Source: Burkholderiales bacterium (GTDB lineage: Bacteria > Pseudomonadota > Gammaproteobacteria > Burkholderiales > Thiobacillaceae). From it: a stretch of DNA of 16,143 nt. The position numbers were made by a program, and so were the translations under genes. Of the stretch, positions 6,511 to 12,389 are shown piece after piece. The DNA lies in NCBI GenBank assembly GCA_005793645.1, contig SXRG01000019.1:1-16143 (forward strand), in the 5' to 3' direction. The notes below the pieces were generated by a model, which was not told the DNA's origin, ran no database searches, and saw nothing but the letters and a program-made list of their open reading frames with translations. How positions within the stretch are numbered: the stretch's first letter is position 1; the number at the start of each line of letters is the position of its first letter.

Positions 6511-8535
6511 TTAGTGAGCGGCCGGCTTGAACAGCTTGGACTTGTCCACCAGATCCACATGGGCGCGCTTGAAGCAGGTCCAGGTTTTGGTGTTCTTGTC
6601 ATAGATGGAGTTCACGAAGCAGTGCCAGTTTTCCTCATCCACGAAGTTCTTGTCCATACGGTAGTAGAAGCCCGGGTAACGGGATTCTTCGCGGAACTCG
6701 ATATGCTTCATGTGAGCTTCGGCGGTCAGAATGCGGTGGTAGTTTTCCCACGCGCGCAGCAGCTCGTGCAGGTCCTTGGCGCGCATCTTCTGAGCGTCTT
6801 CCTTCAGCATGCCCAACTTGTCTTCGGCAATAGCCAGCATGACATTGTTGGTCTTGTAGTAGGTGGCAACACCGGCAACATACTCGTCCATGATCTTCTG
6901 CAGACGGAACTGCAGCATCTTCGGGGTGATGTAGTTCGGGTTCAGGTCGATCGCGGTCGTGTAATCCTTGAATTCAAGGAAGTTGCGAACCGGCTTCCAG
7001 ATCAGCTCGGCGATGGTTTCCGGGGTTTCTTCAAACTCGGGCTTGAAGTCCTTGTTGTCCAGGCAGTACTTAACCATGGACTTGGCAGCCATACGGCCTT
7101 CGGCATGAGATCCGGAGGAGAACTTGTGGCCGGATGCGCCCACGCCGTCGCCGGCGGTGAACAGACCCTTGACCGTGGTCATGCCACGGTAACCCCAGTT
7201 CCAGCCGGAGGGCAGGTGTCCAGGAATCTTGGCCGCGTCGGCGTGCAGTTCGGTGGTCGGTGCACCGATATCATCGGGACCGGAGGTCCAGATGCCGCAG
7301 CAACCGGAGTGCGAACCCAGCAGGTAGGGCTCGGTCGGCATCAGCTCGGAGTTCTTTTTCTCGGGCTCAACGTTCTCACCCACCCAGATACCGCACTGAC
7401 CAACACACATGTCGAGGAAGTCTTCCCAGGCTTCAGCTTCAAGGTGCTTCACTTCGCGCGGGGACAGGGTTTCACGCATCTTGCCAAGAGCGGTCACGGT
7501 ATCCATCCAAATCGGGCCGCGGCCTTCCTGCATTTCCTTCAGCATCAGGTGGTTGCGCAGGCAGGAAGCCGGCACGGCCGCTTGACCGTAGGGAGGGTAG
7601 TCGTTCAGCAGTTCCTTGTTCTTGACCATGTACACTTCGCCGAAGGCGTTGGTGGCCTGGGCCTTGAACAGCAGGAACCAAGCACCGACCGGGCCGTAGC
7701 CGTCCTTGAAGCGGGCGGGCACGAAGCGGTTTTCCATCATGGTCAGCTCAGCGCCAGCCTCGGCAGCCATGGAGTAGGTGGAACCTGCGTTCCACACCGG
7801 GTACCAAGCACGGCCGGTACCTTCGCCCACGGAGCGGGGACGGAACAGGTTCACGCAACCACCGGCAGCCAGCAGGATAGCTTTGGCCTTGTAGATGTAG
7901 ATCTTGTTTTCACGAACGGAGAAGCCGGCAGCACCGGCGATGCGGGTGTGGTCGTTCTTGTCGTTGATCAGGTGGACGATGAAGACGCGCTCCTGGATGC
8001 GATCCAGGCCGATGGCCTTCTTGGCGGCTTCGGCGACGATCCACTTGTAGGATTCACCGTTGATCATGATCTGCCACTTGCCGGAACGCACCGGCTGGCC
8101 GCCGTCCTTTAGGGAGGTCATGCCCTGGGCGCCGTCGTGACGCTCGCCGGTTGCGACATCGGTTTTCCAGATCGGAAGGCCCCACTCTTCGAACAGGTGC
8201 ACGGACTCGTCCACATGGCGGCCGAGGTCATAGGCCAGGTCGTCACGGGTGATGCCCATCAGGTCGTTGGAGACCATGCGAGCGTAGTCCGCCGGATCTT
8301 GCTTGTCACCGATGTAGGTGTTGATGGCAGACAGACCTTGAGCCACGGCACCAGAACGGTCCAGGGCGGCCTTGTCGACCAGCTTGATTTTCAGGTCCAC
8401 GCCGGTAGAGGCCTTCGCAGCATCAGCCCAGCGCATGATTTCATAAGCGGCGCCGCAGTTGGCCATGCCGCCACCGATCATCAGGATGTCAACTTCTTCC
8501 TGGACGACCTCGGGATTGTCAAAAGTACCAGCCAT
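6511..8535 (-). CDS. aprA: Adenylylsulfate (APS) reductase, alpha subunit (FAD, catalytic)
   Basis: Catalytic flavoprotein of dissimilatory APS reductase. In a sulfur oxidiser it runs as sulfite + AMP to APS, passing two electrons through FAD to AprB. Length is 674 residues. The FAD-binding start EVDILMIGGGMANCGAA lies at 14-30. The conserved substrate region includes W244 (GRAWYPVWN), R270/R275 (ENRFVPARFKDGYGP) and H409 (LLGSHSGCCG), which by local context match the active-site Trp, Arg and His known from the Archaeoglobus fulgidus enzyme. The ATG at 8535 has AAGGAAA about 8 bases upstream. It follows aprB by 21 bases and ends before a strong terminator. The protein is cytoplasmic, with no signal peptide. 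A 543-codon open frame on the opposite strand is a codon-bias shadow. Confidence 0.98.
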   Translation of the reverse strand: MAGTFDNPEVVQEEVDILMIGGGMANCGAAYEIMRWADAAKASTGVDLKIKLVDKAALDRSGAVAQGLSAINTYIGDKQDPADYARMVSNDLMGITRDDLAYDLGRHVDESVHLFEEWGLPIWKTDVATGERHDGAQGMTSLKDGGQPVRSGKWQIMINGESYKWIVAEAAKKAIGLDRIQERVFIVHLINDKNDHTRIAGAAGFSVRENKIYIYKAKAILLAAGGCVNLFRPRSVGEGTGRAWYPVWNAGSTYSMAAEAGAELTMMENRFVPARFKDGYGPVGAWFLLFKAQATNAFGEVYMVKNKELLNDYPPYGQAAVPASCLRNHLMLKEMQEGRGPIWMDTVTALGKMRETLSPREVKHLEAEAWEDFLDMCVGQCGIWVGENVEPEKKNSELMPTEPYLLGSHSGCCGIWTSGPDDIGAPTTELHADAAKIPGHLPSGWNWGYRGMTTVKGLFTAGDGVGASGHKFSSGSHAEGRMAAKSMVKYCLDNKDFKPEFEETPETIAELIWKPVRNFLEFKDYTTAIDLNPNYITPKMLQFRLQKIMDEYVAGVATYYKTNNVMLAIAEDKLGMLKEDAQKMRAKDLHELLRAWENYHRILTAEAHMKHIEFREESRYPGFYYRMDKNFVDEENWHCFVNSIYDKNTKTWTCFKRAHVDLVDKSKLFKPAAH

Positions 8536-8556
8536 TATCGTTTCCTTTTTGGTTAA

Positions 8557-9024
8557 TTACTTGCGGATCAGTTCGGCAGGGTTGCCAGCACGGTAGCCGT
8601 TCATCTGATTGAAGAAGCCATTCTTCGAGATGTTGGCCATATCGGCATTCGGCTTGCCGCCGTAGCAATCGATAGAGCCTTCCGGGGTGGTGCGGATCGG
8701 GAACTTGAAGCGCTTCAGGGTGCCGTTACGGAACTTGATGGTCCACATGATGGAATCGGAGCCACGCAGCGGCTGCACGGAACCGCCCAACGGAACGATG
8801 TCGGCGTAGTGACGGACTTCGATCGCCTGTTGCGGGCAGATCTTGACGCAGGAATAGCACTCCCAGCACTGCTCGGGCTCTTGATTGAAGGACTTCATGG
8901 CGTGGCCGGTCTCGGAACCATCGCGGTCCAGTTTCATCAGGTCGTGCGGGCAGATGTACATGCAAGCGGTCTTGTCTTGACCTTTGCAGCCATCGCACTT
9001 GTCGGTACGAACAAAAGTAGGCAT
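8557..9024 (-). CDS. aprB: APS reductase, beta subunit (two [4Fe-4S] ferredoxin-type)
   Basis: Electron-transfer subunit that carries electrons from the AprA flavin to an acceptor at the membrane. It has 155 residues, normal for the family. Two [4Fe-4S] sites are visible: Cys10, Cys13, Cys21, Cys25 with an insertion typical of AprB between the second and third Cys, and Cys53, Cys56, Cys59, Cys63 in CWECYSCVKICP. The C-terminal ~90 residues form the tail that wraps around AprA in known structures. The ATG at 9024 was chosen because AAGGAG lies 8 bases upstream; the in-frame GTG at 9033 overlaps that site. Order is sat-aprB-aprA. A 172-base spacer to sat holds inverted repeats, so aprBA may be tuned apart from sat. 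Confidence 0.97.
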   Translation of the reverse strand: MPTFVRTDKCDGCKGQDKTACMYICPHDLMKLDRDGSETGHAMKSFNQEPEQCWECYSCVKICPQQAIEVRHYADIVPLGGSVQPLRGSDSIMWTIKFRNGTLKRFKFPIRTTPEGSIDCYGGKPNADMANISKNGFFNQMNGYRAGNPAELIRK

Positions 9025-9036
9025 TAACTTCACTCC

Positions 9037-9050
9037 TTGTTAGCTAACAA
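9037..9050. promoter_or_regulatory. Perfect 14-bp palindrome before aprB
   Basis: TTGTTAGCTAACAA is identical on both strands and touches the aprB ribosome-binding site (AAGGAG, minus strand, 9033-9038). It could be a protein operator or an RNA stem that hides the ribosome-binding site; the sequence does not decide between these. Confidence 0.5.
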
Positions 9051-9051
9051 T

Positions 9052-9077
9052 CCGTGCAGGCAGTATGTCCTGCACGG
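9052..9077 (-). promoter_or_regulatory. Stem-loop in the sat-aprB spacer
   Basis: A perfect 9-bp inverted repeat, CCGTGCAGG and CCTGCACGG, with an 8-base loop, one base from the adjacent palindrome. There is no T-tract after it, so it is not an intrinsic terminator. An mRNA processing or stabilising element that sets the aprBA level relative to sat is a plausible inference. Confidence 0.6.
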
Positions 9078-9082
9078 TCCAT

Positions 9083-9163
9083 CTAGAGCCTGAGAATCAC
9101 CTTGGCCGGGCGTATCGCGAGTCCGCTTCCGGCGCTCTCAAATCCTAAATACTTCAGGGGCAT
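9083..9163 (-). CDS. Candidate 26-residue ORF / leader peptide between sat and aprB
   Basis: An ATG at 9163 has AGAGGA 6 bases upstream and opens 26 codons ending in TAG, 5 bases before the aprB-proximal stem-loop. The peptide begins MPLKYLGFES and ends AKVILRL, with no known motif. Against coding: it uses GGA, ATA, AGG and TTA, which the flanking genes largely avoid. For it: the good ribosome-binding site and its placement just before a stem-loop, as in leader peptides. Treat it as a candidate only. Confidence 0.25.
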   Translation of the reverse strand: MPLKYLGFESAGSGLAIRPAKVILRL

Positions 9164-9196
9164 GGACAGTCCTCTGTGCCGCGCCCCGTTTTAAAA

Positions 9197-10405
9197 TCAA
9201 GCGGCAGAATGGCCCTTGAGTTCAATCTTTACATTCTGTTCGGCGCTCAGGCCAGCGTAGTACTTCTGCAGCACCTTGGCGACTTCCGGACGGCTGAATT
9301 CCACCGGCAGGTCCTGGCCTTCGGATAGCATCGAGCGAACCTTGGTGCCGGACAGCAGGATACGGTCGTCCTTGGTGTGTGGGCAGGTGCGTTGCGAGGC
9401 CATGCCACCGCATTTCTTGCACCAGAAGGTCCAGTCGATGTTCATGTTGACGGTTTCTAGCGAGCCTTTCGGAATCTCGTCAAAGATCTTCTGGGCATCG
9501 AACGGGCCGTAGTAATCACCCACGCCGGCGTGGTCGCGGCCCACGATCAGGTGTGAGCAGCCATAGTTCTGACGGAACAGGGCGTGCAACAGGGCTTCAC
9601 GCGGACCGGCATAGCGCATGTCCAGCGGATAACCCGCTTGGATGACGGTATTGGGGGCGAAGTAGTTCTCAACCAAGGTGGAAATTGCCTCGCTACGCAC
9701 ATCGGCGGGGATGTCGCCCGGTTTCAGGGCGCCCAGCAGGGAGTGGATTAACACGCCGTCCATCGTTTCGATGGCAATTTTGGCTAGATATTCGTGCGAA
9801 CGGTGCATGGGGTTACGGGTCTGGAACGCAGCGATCTTGGACCAGCCGGCCTTTTCGAAGGCCGCACGGGTCTCGGCCGGGGTCATGAATTGATCGCCGT
9901 ACTCTTCCTTGAAGGTGCCGGTGGACAGAACCTTGACCGGGCCGGCCAGGTTGTACTGGGCCTGATCCATCACCATCTTGACGCCCGGGTGAGCCAGATC
10001 GGTGGTCTTGTACACCTGCATGCACTCGTGGGACTTGTCGATGCCGTATTTCTCGGTCACCTTCATCGTACCCATGATGGCATCGGATTCGGCATCAATC
10101 AGGGCGATCTCGTCACCTTCCTTGATGGCGCCGTTGTCGGTAGAGAGGGTGACGGGGATCGGCCAGAACAGGCCGTTGGCCATCTTGTAGCCATCACAAA
10201 CGCCTTGCCAGTCCAGCTTAGTCATGAAACCGTCGAGCGGGGTAAAGCCGCCGATGCCCATCATGATCAGGTCGCCGGTTTCACGCGACGACATCTTGAC
10301 CTTGGGAAGCGAGGCGGCGCGAGCCAGTTCGGTATCGCGTGCAGCGCCTTCGAGCAAGAGTGGCTTGAGTTCGCCGTTGCCATGGGGTTTCACGAGCTTG
10401 GACAT
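9197..10405 (-). CDS. sat: Dissimilatory sulfate adenylyltransferase (ATP sulfurylase)
   Basis: In sulfur oxidisers it converts APS + PPi to ATP + sulfate, a substrate-level phosphorylation step after AprBA. The 402-residue protein is the homo-oligomeric Sat type, not CysDN. It carries the nucleotide-binding motif QTRNPMHRSHE (195-205), GRDHAGVG (289-296), and a zinc-type site CKKCGGMASQRTCPH (Cys329, Cys332, Cys341, with His343 nearby), as in bacterial dissimilatory enzymes. No APS-kinase domain is attached. The ATG at 10405 has AAGGA about 7 bases upstream. It is the first gene of sat-aprB-aprA, is divergent from the lipoprotein gene, and has an upstream region with two palindromes. Confidence 0.97.
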   Translation of the reverse strand: MSKLVKPHGNGELKPLLLEGAARDTELARAASLPKVKMSSRETGDLIMMGIGGFTPLDGFMTKLDWQGVCDGYKMANGLFWPIPVTLSTDNGAIKEGDEIALIDAESDAIMGTMKVTEKYGIDKSHECMQVYKTTDLAHPGVKMVMDQAQYNLAGPVKVLSTGTFKEEYGDQFMTPAETRAAFEKAGWSKIAAFQTRNPMHRSHEYLAKIAIETMDGVLIHSLLGALKPGDIPADVRSEAISTLVENYFAPNTVIQAGYPLDMRYAGPREALLHALFRQNYGCSHLIVGRDHAGVGDYYGPFDAQKIFDEIPKGSLETVNMNIDWTFWCKKCGGMASQRTCPHTKDDRILLSGTKVRSMLSEGQDLPVEFSRPEVAKVLQKYYAGLSAEQNVKIELKGHSAA

Positions 10406-10514
10406 CGAGGTTCCTTTTAGTTGGGTGTCGCGGTATTTGCCGCAGTCTGGATATTGCGAAAGAAGGATTAAGAAAGGGTAACTGACTTGATGGGCAGCGA
10501 GGATAGCACGCTGT

Positions 10515-10530
10515 ATTAGGCCGTCCTAAT
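10515..10530. promoter_or_regulatory. Inverted repeat ATTAGG-N4-CCTAAT upstream of sat
   Basis: Two 6-base arms, 10515-10520 and 10525-10530, separated by CCGT, have the size and symmetry of a dimeric regulator site. It lies about 110-125 bases before the sat start. Confidence 0.45.
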
Positions 10531-10539
10531 CCATTGTTC

Positions 10540-10553
10540 TTATTTGCAAATAA
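10540..10553. promoter_or_regulatory. Perfect 14-bp palindrome TTATTTGCAAATAA upstream of sat
   Basis: The sequence is identical on both strands. Its centre is 24 bp from the centre of the neighbouring ATTAGG/CCTAAT repeat. This is operator-like; no regulator family can be named from it. Confidence 0.45.
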
Positions 10554-10640
10554 ACTTTTTCGATGCGGGTGTCTGTTTGTAATTGATTGAATTGTAACGA
10601 AAAATCAAAGGCGCATGGGGGTGTCTATCTTGGATATGGG

Positions 10641-10669
10641 TTTGTGGGCGGGGTTGATGTCGTTACAAT
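10641..10669 (+). promoter_or_regulatory. Possible promoter for the lipoprotein-sixA unit
   Basis: TACAAT at 10664-10669 matches five of six -10 bases. TTTGTG/TTGTGG near 10641-10647 is a weak -35 at 16-17 bp spacing. The predicted leader of about 40 bases contains the AAGGAG site used by the GTG start at 10717. Confidence 0.35.
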
Positions 10670-10716
10670 CCAGCCGTCGGGCGCGAATTTGCCAGGTAGT
10701 CCTTAAGGAGAGCGTA

Positions 10717-11442
10717 GTGGTTAAATCACATCATGGGGTTTTGGCGCTTGTCCTGGTTGTCGGGTTACTTGCAGGCTGTGCCAATGGCCCCATTCAGCGC
10801 AAGGATGGTGGCCAGAGCCAGCGGGGTTTTGCCATTGAAAATATCGCAAAATCCGATGTCGATCAGGTGACTGAGATCACTCAGCGCGAGGCACTACGCC
10901 ATTTGCGTGTATTGACCGAGAAACTGTATCGCCGCAATCCGGCTGAATTCCGCAAGGCCGGTCTGCCCTCGGTGGAGGTGGCGACGGAGCAGTTGTTTGC
11001 GAATCTGGCGGCTTGGCAAACCTCAGTTCTGCGCCGATCGGATTGGGAGCGCGATTTCCGCGCGGCCTTCCGCGAGGACTTTGCCGGCGATCGTGTGCAT
11101 GCCTATATGTCGGCCATGCTGGCCATGGTCATGACGGCCTATGATCACAAGCAAGCGTTTTACATCACCGATCAGCTCGATGCCCAGAAGCTCTATAACA
11201 GCGCGCGCAATATTGAAACGGCGGTCTGGAAGTTGTCCAACGCCCGTATTGCGGAGGGTGTGGTGCCGATCCTGCTGACCAACAGCATGGACAGCGAGAT
11301 TCAGAACCTGAGCTACGAGCGTGAATTTGGTAAACTTATCGCCGCACAGGATTTGCTGGCCCTGGTTATTGAGGATAGTAGTAACCGGGTGATTTCCCGC
11401 ACGGTGCAGAACATGGCCAGCTTTGTATTCTTGCCACTTTAG
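10717..11442 (+). CDS. Predicted outer-membrane lipoprotein of unknown function
   Basis: A 241-residue protein that I do not recognise as a named family. Start is GTG at 10717, with AAGGAG at 10705-10710, 6 bases upstream; the open frame extends further upstream but without a ribosome-binding site. A short basic/His N-terminus and hydrophobic stretch lead to the lipobox LLAGC (17-21), so Cys21 should be lipidated. Ala at +2 predicts outer-membrane sorting. The mature part is mostly helical and charged, with RREALRHL-like basic helices and no Cys or repeats. The next gene starts 12 bases downstream, so the pair is probably an operon. It is divergent from sat and shares its upstream region. Confidence 0.82.
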   Translation: MVKSHHGVLALVLVVGLLAGCANGPIQRKDGGQSQRGFAIENIAKSDVDQVTEITQREALRHLRVLTEKLYRRNPAEFRKAGLPSVEVATEQLFANLAAWQTSVLRRSDWERDFRAAFREDFAGDRVHAYMSAMLAMVMTAYDHKQAFYITDQLDAQKLYNSARNIETAVWKLSNARIAEGVVPILLTNSMDSEIQNLSYEREFGKLIAAQDLLALVIEDSSNRVISRTVQNMASFVFLPL

Positions 11443-11454
11443 GAAGAGGCCTGC

Positions 11455-11952
11455 ATGGATTTGATCTTGTGGCGACACGCCGAGGCCGAAGATGGGTTGG
11501 ATGACCTTAAGCGCGCATTGACAGCCAAAGGTCAGCGTCAAGCGGCGCAAATGGCTCAGTGGATCAAAAAACACTTGCCCGCCACAGCACCGGCAACGCT
11601 GCGCATTCTGGTTAGCCCGGCGGTGCGTACGCAACAGACGGCCCAGGCGCTGGGTTGGTCCTTTGATACGGTGAATGCGTTCGCCCCCGGCGCGACACCA
11701 GAGGCGTTGCTTGAAGGGGCCATCGAACGCATACCACTTCAGGTGGCTGGTCAGGTGCTCATCGTGGGGCACCAGCCTACCCTGGGGGCCTTGGCCGCGC
11801 ACTTGCTCACAGGGCAACCCGGCAACTTGTCCGCGCGCAAGGGGGGCGTACTTTGGCTACGGCTCAATGCACAGTCCACTCCCTTCAGAGGGGTGATAAC
11901 GAGCTTCCCCAGTGCCTGTTTGCTGGCGGCGATGACCCCCAGCCTGCTTTGA
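11455..11952 (+). CDS. sixA: SixA-type phosphohistidine phosphatase (histidine phosphatase superfamily)
   Basis: A 165-residue cytoplasmic enzyme of the RHG histidine-phosphatase fold. SixA removes phosphate from phosphohistidine, for example on the HPt domain of ArcB or on nitrogen-PTS proteins. Seen here: the catalytic RHAEAE with His8, the second-strand SPAVRTQQTAQ with Arg58, and VGHQPTLG with the second catalytic His106, in the expected order and spacing. The ATG at 11455 has AGGAAGAGG about 5 bases upstream, overlapping the stop region of the lipoprotein gene. Small SixA-like proteins can have other phosphoester substrates, so the exact target is open. Confidence 0.88.
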   Translation: MDLILWRHAEAEDGLDDLKRALTAKGQRQAAQMAQWIKKHLPATAPATLRILVSPAVRTQQTAQALGWSFDTVNAFAPGATPEALLEGAIERIPLQVAGQVLIVGHQPTLGALAAHLLTGQPGNLSARKGGVLWLRLNAQSTPFRGVITSFPSACLLAAMTPSLL

Positions 11953-11958
11953 GCCGAG

Positions 11959-11991
11959 CCGGGTGCTGCGGGTCACCCGGTCACCCGTTTT
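11959..11991. terminator. Weak terminator candidate between convergent sixA and the DUF3149 gene
   Basis: Alternative stems form here: CCGGGTG/CACCCGG (11959-11965 with 11974-11980) or CGGGT/ACCCG (11969-11973 with 11983-11987), the latter followed by TTTT at 11988-11991. Only 42 bases separate the two convergent stop codons, so some terminator is expected. Confidence 0.4.
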
Positions 11992-11994
11992 GGG

Positions 11995-12132
11995 TCAGCC
12001 CCGTTTTTCTTCATTAATGTTCTTGTTGATGCGCCACCAGATGAAGAGACCCATCCCAATCAGAAACACGATTGTGAAGAGTGAGAGCAAACCGATATCG
12101 GTTGTGAAGAGCAGTTTCATTAAGACATCCAT
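11995..12132 (-). CDS. DUF3149 small membrane protein
   Basis: A 45-residue protein. The ATG at 12132 has AAGGAG 8 bases upstream. The sequence starts MDVLMKLLFTTDIGLLSLF, continues into one hydrophobic helix, and ends in a short charged tail (NINEEKRG). The N-terminal LLFTTDIGLLSL wording is that of the DUF3149 family, small single-span proteins often found near cbb3 oxidase assembly genes. Function is unknown. It is the last gene of the cco cluster, 55 bases after the FixH-like gene. Confidence 0.82.
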   Translation of the reverse strand: MDVLMKLLFTTDIGLLSLFTIVFLIGMGLFIWWRINKNINEEKRG

Positions 12133-12187
12133 ACTTTCTTCTCCTTTGCATGATTACCTGATTCCAGGCGTGGGTTAAATACGGGCG

Positions 12188-12382
12188 TTACTTGTTGGCT
12201 GGGGTCGGCGCTGTGCCGGCCTTTATGCCAAGTCCAACCTTGTGGTGGGGCTCGCTTACGAGTGTGTCGGCACCATCGTAGGCGATCCAGGCGGTTGCCA
12301 GGCTAGCGATAACGGCTGTTGCCGGTAGGACGACTAATAGCCAGACCATAGGTTCTTTCCAGGCGGATTTTTTTTCGCTCAT
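12188..12382 (-). CDS. ccoH: Minimal FixH/CcoH-like protein
   Basis: A 64-residue protein in the normal position of ccoH, 7 bases after the ccoG stop. The ATG at 12382 has GAGG about 6 bases upstream; the open frame extends upstream inside ccoG but without support. It has a charged start (MSEKKSAWKEP), one membrane helix with the FixH-like WLLVVLPATAVIASL wording, and a periplasmic PHHKVGLGIK resembling the DDYYKxGLAIN motif of FixH. Full FixH proteins are about 150-180 residues, so the periplasmic domain is missing. No frameshift is visible after the stop, so it looks like a naturally short form. Role in cbb3 assembly is inferred from family and position. Confidence 0.75.
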   Translation of the reverse strand: MSEKKSAWKEPMVWLLVVLPATAVIASLATAWIAYDGADTLVSEPHHKVGLGIKAGTAPTPANK

Positions 12383-12389
12383 AGGGTCC

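Larger units (their letters stand above)
10406..10716. promoter_or_regulatory. Divergent promoter region between sat and the lipoprotein gene
   Basis: This 311-base stretch has no convincing gene. It is AT-rich in the middle (about 10530-10610) and holds two palindromes listed separately. It must contain the sat promoter on the minus strand and the lipoprotein/sixA promoter on the plus strand. I could not assign a convincing -35/-10 pair for sat. Confidence 0.6.

Noticed and set aside
6481..8112. 543-codon open frame on the plus strand
   Set aside because: It lies antisense to aprA, whose protein motifs are unmistakable. The long frame is a codon-bias shadow and starts inside the aprA terminator.
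9794..10420. 208-codon open frame on the plus strand opposite sat
   Set aside because: Antisense shadow of sat; no ribosome-binding site and no recognisable protein motif.
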